Of a stretch of DNA of 64,000 nucleotides, positions 57,971 through 64,000 are shown in pieces. The notes below the pieces were generated by a model, which was given only the letters and a program-made list of their open reading frames with translations, had not been told where the DNA came from and ran no database searches. The first letter of the stretch is position 1. Every line of letters starts with the position of its first letter. Source of the DNA: Miscanthus floridulus (lineage: Eukaryota; Streptophyta; Magnoliopsida; Poales; Poaceae); assembly GCF_019320115.1 (NCBI RefSeq), contig NC_089597.1, forward strand, positions 123,095,485 to 123,159,484. Direction: 5' to 3'. The position numbers and the translations under genes are program-made.

Positions 57971-59977
57971 ATGTTCAACCATGTGGGGGGCAAACCACCG
58001 TTCTTTGATGGCACATGCTATGATTATTGGAAGAGAAAGATGAGGATGTATCTTGGTTCAATCAATGATCAAGTATGGGAGGTGACCGAGAATGACTATG
58101 CTATCATTGATCCCGATGACCCCACCAACCAAGACAAGACCAACAAGCAATGCAATACAATGGCTCTCAAAACCATATACAATGCCATTGATTCCAAGGT
58201 GTTTGAGCAAATCAATGATTGTGAAAGAGCAAATGAGGTATAGAGGAGATTGGAGGAAACATATGAGGGCACACCGGCAGTGAAGAGTGCTAAATTGTGC
58301 ATTCTCAAGGATAAGTTGACAAGCTTCAAGATGAAGGAAGATGAGAGCATTCCAGAAATGTTTCATCGGTTGCAAGTGATTGTAAATGACTTGAAGGCCT
58401 TGGGAGAGAAGATCAAGGATGATGATGTCTCTCATCGGTTCTTGATGTGCCTACCTCCAAGATTTGAGATGTTGAGATTGCTAATCATAAGAGGAGGATT
58501 GAAGGAGATTACCCCTAACCAAGTACTAGGTGATGTCATGACTCAAGAGACATACCGTGTGGAAAGGGAGGGGGATGACAAGGATGACAAGAAGGAAGAA
58601 GAAGACAAGAAGAAGAAGAGTATAGCATTCAAGGCTAGCTCATCATCATTCAAGAACAAGGGCAAGTCCAAGAAAGAATCAAGTGATGATGATGATCTTA
58701 GTGATATTGATGATGAAGCTATGGCTCTCTTTGTATGCAAGATGGGAAAATTCATGAAGAAGAAGGGCTATGGTGCAAAAAAGAAAAGAGATCACACCAA
58801 AAGCAAAGAATATGTGAGAAGATGTTACAATTGCAAGAGTCCCAATCACGTCATAGCAAATTGTCCCTACAATAGTGATAATGATGAGGATGAGAAGAAG
58901 AAGCACAAGAAGGATAAGAAAGAAAAGAAGGAGAAGAGAATGACCTTCCAAAAGAAGAAGAAGGGTGGAGGCTATGTGATCACTTGGGATAGTGATGGCT
59001 CTTCGGATAGTGATGACTCTAGTGATGATGGCAAGAAATCTATCAAGAAAGCACTAGCAAGCATCACCATCAACAACAAGCCCTCCATCTTCGACACTCC
59101 TTCGACATGCCTCATGGCAAAACCTACCAAGGTAAAATATGATGTGAGTATTGATGATGAATGTGAAAGTGATGCTTATAGGAATGATGATGAGGAGTAC
59201 TCCAAGAAGGAGCTCATGGACATGTGTGAGCAAGTGCATACTTGCTTTGAGATGAAGAGAAAGGAGTACAATGAATTGAATAAGAAAGTCAAATTTCTTG
59301 AGCAATCCCTTGATGAGCCCAATGCCACTCATGAGAGGCTAATGGAAGCCTATGAGAAGCTTGGCAAAGCTCAATTTAAGCTTGAGAAAGCTCACTCCTC
59401 TCTCATCGAGCAAGTCAAAGAGGAAGCCAAGAAGGAGCAAGTGATTGTATCATATGATGTGGGACTAACATGTGATCTTATTGATGAATCTTTTTATAAG
59501 TCCATTATAGTTGCTCCCACTAACACTTCTTGTAGCACTACTACTTCTACTTCACCTTTGAGTGATGGTCTCACTTGTGATGCCTTGTTAATGGTGGAAA
59601 ATGAGACCCTCAAGAAGGAGGTGAATGAGCTCACTCGTGCCTTAGGCAATGCCTACAGTGGAGATGCCCGCTTGCTAAAGTGCTTGGGTAGCCAAAGGTT
59701 TTCTCTCAACAAAGAGGGATTAGGCTATAACCCCAAGAAAGGCAAGGCGGCCTTTGTCACTCCCAAAGTTAACTTTGTGAAGGGCAATGGTCGATTTTGT
59801 AATAGATGCAAGCAAGTTGGGCATGTAGAGCAATATTGCAAGATTAACAAGAACAAGCTACCTATTGTATCCTCAATTAAATTTGATTCTTGTTATATGC
59901 TTGTTAAGGATGCCAATGGTGTGAAGACTAAGTTCATTGGTACACCAATTGTGGGCCCAAAGAAGAAGGCCATTTAG
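57971..59977 (+). pseudogene. gag: copia Gag with one nonsense codon
   Basis: Starts at ATG 57971, about 70 bp after the LTR. The N-terminal domain (FFDGTCYDYWKRKM) is the copia Gag N-terminal fold, followed by the UBN2-like region. TAG at 58241-58243 replaces a tryptophan (TGG to TAG) in this region; the frame then stays open to TAG 59975-59977. A Lys/Asp-rich low-complexity stretch surrounds the first CCHC knuckle (58823-58864). A coiled-coil segment (59200-59450) and a second knuckle (59798-59839) follow. Two knuckles so far apart are unusual. Gag would coat element RNA in virus-like particles. Confidence 0.88.
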
Positions 59978-60059
59978 GTACCAAAGACCTTGGTAACTAA
60001 CCTTCAAGGACCCAAACAAGTTTGGGTACCTAAAAAGAATTGATCTTCTTTTGTAGGTC

Positions 60060-63000
60060 AATTATAAAGCCGGAGGAAGGCATTGGGTACTTGATAGTGG
60101 GTGCACACAACACATGACCGGTGATCCAAGAATGTTCAATTCAATCAATGAAAACAAGAGCAATGGGATTGATAGTATCACATTTGATGATAATGGCAAA
60201 AGCAAGGTCAAAGGGCTTGGTAAGATTACAATATCCAATGACTTGAGCATTTCTAATGTGCTACTAGTAGAGAGCTTGAACTTCAACCTTTTATCGGTAG
60301 CTCAATTGTGTGATCTTAGTTTCAAGTGCATATTTGGTCTGGATGATGTAGAGATTATAAGTGTAGATGGCTCTAACTTGATATTCAAAGGATTTAGATA
60401 CGAAAATCTATACTTGGTTGATTTCAATGCTAGAGAAGCTCAATTGACAATATGTTTGATCACTAAGTCTAGCATGGGTTGGTTATGGTATAGAAGGCTT
60501 GATCATGTTGGAATGAAACAATTGAACAAGTTAATTAAGCATGACTTAGTTAGAGGCTTGAAAGATGTCACATTTGAGAAAGATAAGCTATGTAGTGCAT
60601 GTCAAGCCAAAAAACAAGTTGGTAACACACATCCTAAGAAGACCATGATGAGCACATCTAAGGCATTTGAGTTGATGCATATGGACTTGTTTGGACCAAC
60701 CACATACACTAGCATTGGTGGAAACAAATATGGATTTGTGATTATGGATGATTTCACTAGATACACATGGGTATTCTTTCTTGTTGACAAGAGTGATGTG
60801 TTTGCAACATTCAAATCATTTGTCAAGAGCATCCACAATGAGTTTGAAACAACCATCAAGAAAGTTAGAAGTGACAATGGTAGTGAATTCAAAAACACTA
60901 GAATTGATGAGTTATGTGATGAATTTAGAATTAGACATCAATTCTCAGCCAAGTACACTCCTCAATCAAATGGCTTAGTTGAAAGGAGAAATAGAATTTT
61001 GATTGACATGGCAAGATCAATGTTGAGCGAGTACAATGTGAGTAATTCATTTTGGGCCGAAGCAATCAACACGGCTTGCTATTATAGCAACCGACTCTAT
61101 TGTCACCCCATGATGGAGAAGACACCTTATGAGCTTTTGAATGGAAGAAAGTCCAACATAGCATACTTTCGGATTTTTGGTTGTAAATGCTACATATTGA
61201 AGAAAGGCACTAGATTGAGCAAGTTTGAAAAGAAATGTGATGAAGGTTTCTTGCTTGGTTACTCCACTACTAGCAAGGCTTATAGAGTTTGGAATTTGGC
61301 TAGTGGTACTCTTGAGGAGGTTCATGATGTGGAGTTTGATGAAACAAATGGTTCCCAAGAGGAAGATAAGAATCTAGATGATGTAAGAGGCACTCAATTG
61401 GTCAATGCAATGAAGAATATGTACATTGGTGATATAAGGCCTACAGAGGTGATTGATGTTGAAGATGATAAGAATCAAGTGCTCTCTAACTCAAATGTGC
61501 AAGCTAGTGGTTCTCATGATCAAGTTCAAGCAAGTACTAGTCATGACAAAGTGCAAGATCAACAAGTGGCTAGTTCATCATCTCAACCTAGTGATCAATC
61601 AAATACAAGCAATCAAGTGCAAGTGCTTCAACCAACTAATGCTACAAGAGATCATCCCTTAGACACTATCATTGGTGATATTTCAAGAGGTGTGCAAACT
61701 AGATCAAGATTGGCTTTATTTTGTGAGCACTTCTTATTTGTGTCATCCATTGAATCTAAGAAGATAAATGAAGCTTTGAAGGATGTTGATTGGGTCAATG
61801 CTATGCATGAAGAGCTAAACAACTTCACAAGAAACTAAGTATGGGAGTTAGTTGAGAGGCCTAAGGACCATAATATGATAGGAACCAAGTGGGTCTTTCA
61901 GAACAAGCAAGATCAAGATGGGATAGTAATAAGGAACAAAATAAGATTAGTGGCTCAAGGTTACACTCAAGTTGAAGGTTTTGACTTTAGAGAAATATAT
62001 GCCCCGGTTGCAAAATTGGAAGCAATTAGGATCTTGTTAGCTTATGCTTGTGCCCACAACATCAAGTTATATCAAATGGATGTGAAGAGTGCATTTCTCA
62101 ATGGGTACATCAATGAGCTTGTTTATGTTGAACAACCTCCCAGTTTTGAAGATGAAAAGAAACCCAGCCATATTTACAAGTTGAGAAAGGCTTTGTATGG
62201 ATTAAAACAAGCACCTAGAGCATGGTATGAGAGATTGAGAGATTTCCTACTCTCTAAGGGATTAAAGATGGGAAAGGTTGACACCACTCTCTTCACCAAG
62301 AAACTTGGAAATGACTTGTTTGTAATGCAAATCTATGTTGATGATATCATTTTTGGGTCAACAAATCAAGATTTTTATGAGGAGTTTGGCAAGATGATGG
62401 CAAGTGAGTTTGAGATGTCTATGATTGGAGAGTTTAGTTACTTCCTTGGTCTTCAAATCAAGCAAATGAAGAATGGCACATTCGTGAGTCAAGGCAAGTA
62501 CATCAAGGACATGCTCAAGAAGTTTGGATTGGATGATGCTAAAGCTATTAGTACACCAATGGGGACAAGTGGGAGCTTGGATAGTGATGCTAGTGGCAAC
62601 ATGGTGGATCAAAAGATATATCGGTCTATGATTGGAAGCATACTCTATGTGACCGCATCAAGGCCGGATGTGATGTTTAGTGTATGTATGTGTGCTAGAT
62701 TCTAAGCCTCACCAAGAGAAAGTCATTCGAAAGCAACAAAGAGAATATTGAGGTACTTGAAGCATACACAAAATATTGGATTGTGGTATCCCAAAGGAGC
62801 AAGATTTGAGTTGATTGGATATTCAGACTCTGATTATGCGGGATGCAAAGTTGAGAGAAAGAGCACATCGGGCACATGTCAACTATTGGGAAGATTACTT
62901 GTGTCTTGGTCATCAAAGAAGCAAAATAGTGTAGCACTTTCAACCGCCGAAGCGGAGTACATTTTGGCCGGTAGTTGTTGTGCTCAATTACTTTGGATGA

Positions 63001-63287
63001 AGGCTACTTTGAGTGACTTTGGAATCAAATTCAAGCAAATGCCATTGCTATGTGACAATGAAAGTGTCGTAAAGCTCACCAACAACCCGGTTCAACATTC
63101 AAGAACAAAGCACATTGATGTCCGCCATCATTTCATAAGAGATCACCAACAAAAAGAGGATATTTGCATTGAGAGTGTGGGCACCGAAGATCAACTTGCC
63201 GATATCTTCACCAAGCCACTTGATGAGAAGAGATTTTGCAAGCTAAGGAATGAATTGAACATACTTGACTTCTCCAATATGTGTTGA
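60060..63287 (+). pseudogene. pol: copia Pol (protease, integrase, RT, RNase H), two in-frame TAA
   Basis: One continuous frame, +1 relative to gag. Protease Asp-Ser-Gly is at 60093-60101. The integrase zinc domain lies near 60480-60610, and the integrase core has MDLFGP, MDDFTR and NGLVERRN. RT has [10 protein letters not shown] and YVDD at 62334-62345; RNase H has YSDSDYAGC and DNESVVKL. It ends TGA 63285-63287. TAA at 61836-61838 falls in the integrase/RT linker and TAA at 62703-62705 falls between RT and RNase H. Both also occur at the same codons in other copies of this window (7212; 41628-41630). All catalytic residues are present, so loss of function rests on the stops alone. Confidence 0.9.
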
Positions 63288-64000
63288 TGCACCCCCACTT
63301 ATATGACATGCCTCTCCTTCGAGCAATCCAAGGTAAAAGTTGATTGGCATGGCATACATCCTTGCTAAGGACATGTTTAGCGCATCTAGACATCCTTCAC
63401 ATCAAATAGTCTTATTCATGTAAAATCAAATGAATTTGATGCTTGTATGGTACCACTACTGCTTCAATGCTTAATTTGGTCTAGTGGTAGCATATGACAT
63501 ATTTGTGGGCTTGTAAACCTAGTGTTTGATCTAGAAAATAAGCTATAAGTGTTTAACTCAACATGGTACAAGATAACCCTTATTTGGAGGTGTGAAGAAG
63601 CTTGTCCTTGGATCAAACTGAGTTAAATATCTTTTGCAAGTGGTCTAGAATGAACCAAATTAGGAAAATAATCCTCATTTCGCATGGTTTCACCCTAACC
63701 TATCTATAATTTGAGCCCACCTTTTGTGCTAATTGTTGACAAAGGGGGAGAGAAATTCACAAAGATAGTAAAATAGGGGGAGCAAACAAATGAAATGATA
63801 TTGTAAGGGGATCAAATCAAAATTGTACACAAGTAGGGGGAGCAAGCTCATAAACTTGTATGTTGCATTTGAATGTGCATTTCATATATTTGCTTGCATG
63901 GCACAAGTTTTTAAATTTCAATATACATGCTTGTGTGGTGTATGCTAGTTGTAGGTTTGAATGATGAAATAAAAAACTAGCATGCATAGGTTATCTAGTG
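63288..64000 (+). other. post-pol region of copia element
   Basis: Non-coding. The minus-strand counterpart is 27740-28860. Three GGGGGAG purine runs (63744, 63776, 63835) resemble polypurine tracts well ahead of any LTR. Confidence 0.65.

Larger units (their letters stand above)
55956..64000 (+). mobile_element. Ty1/copia retrotransposon, 5' part (runs off the window)
   Basis: A complete 5' LTR, primer-binding site, gag, protease, integrase, RT, RNase H and part of the post-pol region. It belongs to the same SIRE/Maximus-type family as the minus-strand LTRs in the stack. It carries three nonsense codons but no obvious frameshift inside pol. The env-like ORF and the 3' LTR, if present, lie beyond 64000. 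Confidence 0.92.

Overview
This window is grass nuclear DNA, most likely from an Andropogoneae species of the sugarcane, sorghum or Miscanthus type. The evidence is monocot-style GC-rich exons in an intron-containing beta-glucosidase gene, abundant Ty1/copia elements of the SIRE/Maximus type whose LTRs carry ACCGGACGC/GCGTCCGGT arrays, a CACTA element with TTTAGTCCCGGTTGG-type subterminal repeats, and Stowaway, Tourist and hAT MITEs. Only two host genes are recognisable. One is an EG45/plant-natriuretic-peptide-like gene (about 19.8-20.3 kb) that appears damaged. The other is a complete 11-exon GH1 beta-glucosidase (51.3-54.3 kb). Most of the rest is layered transposons.

Layout. 1-14684: the 3' part of a decayed plus-strand copia element (gag, pol, an env-like third ORF, 3' LTR), split inside pol by a 4.6-kb long-LTR-type insertion (2507-7115). 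14685-19600: intergenic, with traces of unidentified exons, a hAT MITE and short repeats. 19.66-20.34 kb: the EG45-like gene. 20.6-22.3 kb: duplicated MITE-bearing DNA. 22575-43102: a Russian-doll stack. A minus-strand copia solo LTR holds a second solo LTR (23676-25538) and an internally deleted copia element (25617-42481). That element is split in its RNase H region by a complete 12.2-kb CACTA transposon (29058-41265). 43832-50639: a non-coding gypsy-like LTR element (LARD type) carrying a solo LTR (45623-48005) inside a 42-bp minisatellite. 51.3-54.3 kb: the beta-glucosidase, followed by a duplicated copy of its own 3' end. 55956-64000: the 5' LTR, gag and pol of another plus-strand copia element that runs off the window.

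The CACTA element is the most complete mobile system. It encodes a GRF-zinc-finger/membrane protein, a TNP2 transposase with a single nonsense codon, and a 1117-residue Transposase_24/proline-rich/ULP1-like protease gene whose inferred exons are all open. It also carries two tandem ~327-bp units, each with a ~184-nt imperfect hairpin resembling a microRNA precursor. An internal block of subterminal repeats sits directly before the TATA box of its second transcription unit.

Other points that stand out: the env-like ORF stays in one frame for about 840 codons with 16 internal stops, all TAG; a U3-like module (motif array plus TATA-like box) lies in front of that ORF; and two related copia copies share a nonsense codon at the same place. 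All splice models are inferred from sequence only. Family names come from motif recognition, not database searches.
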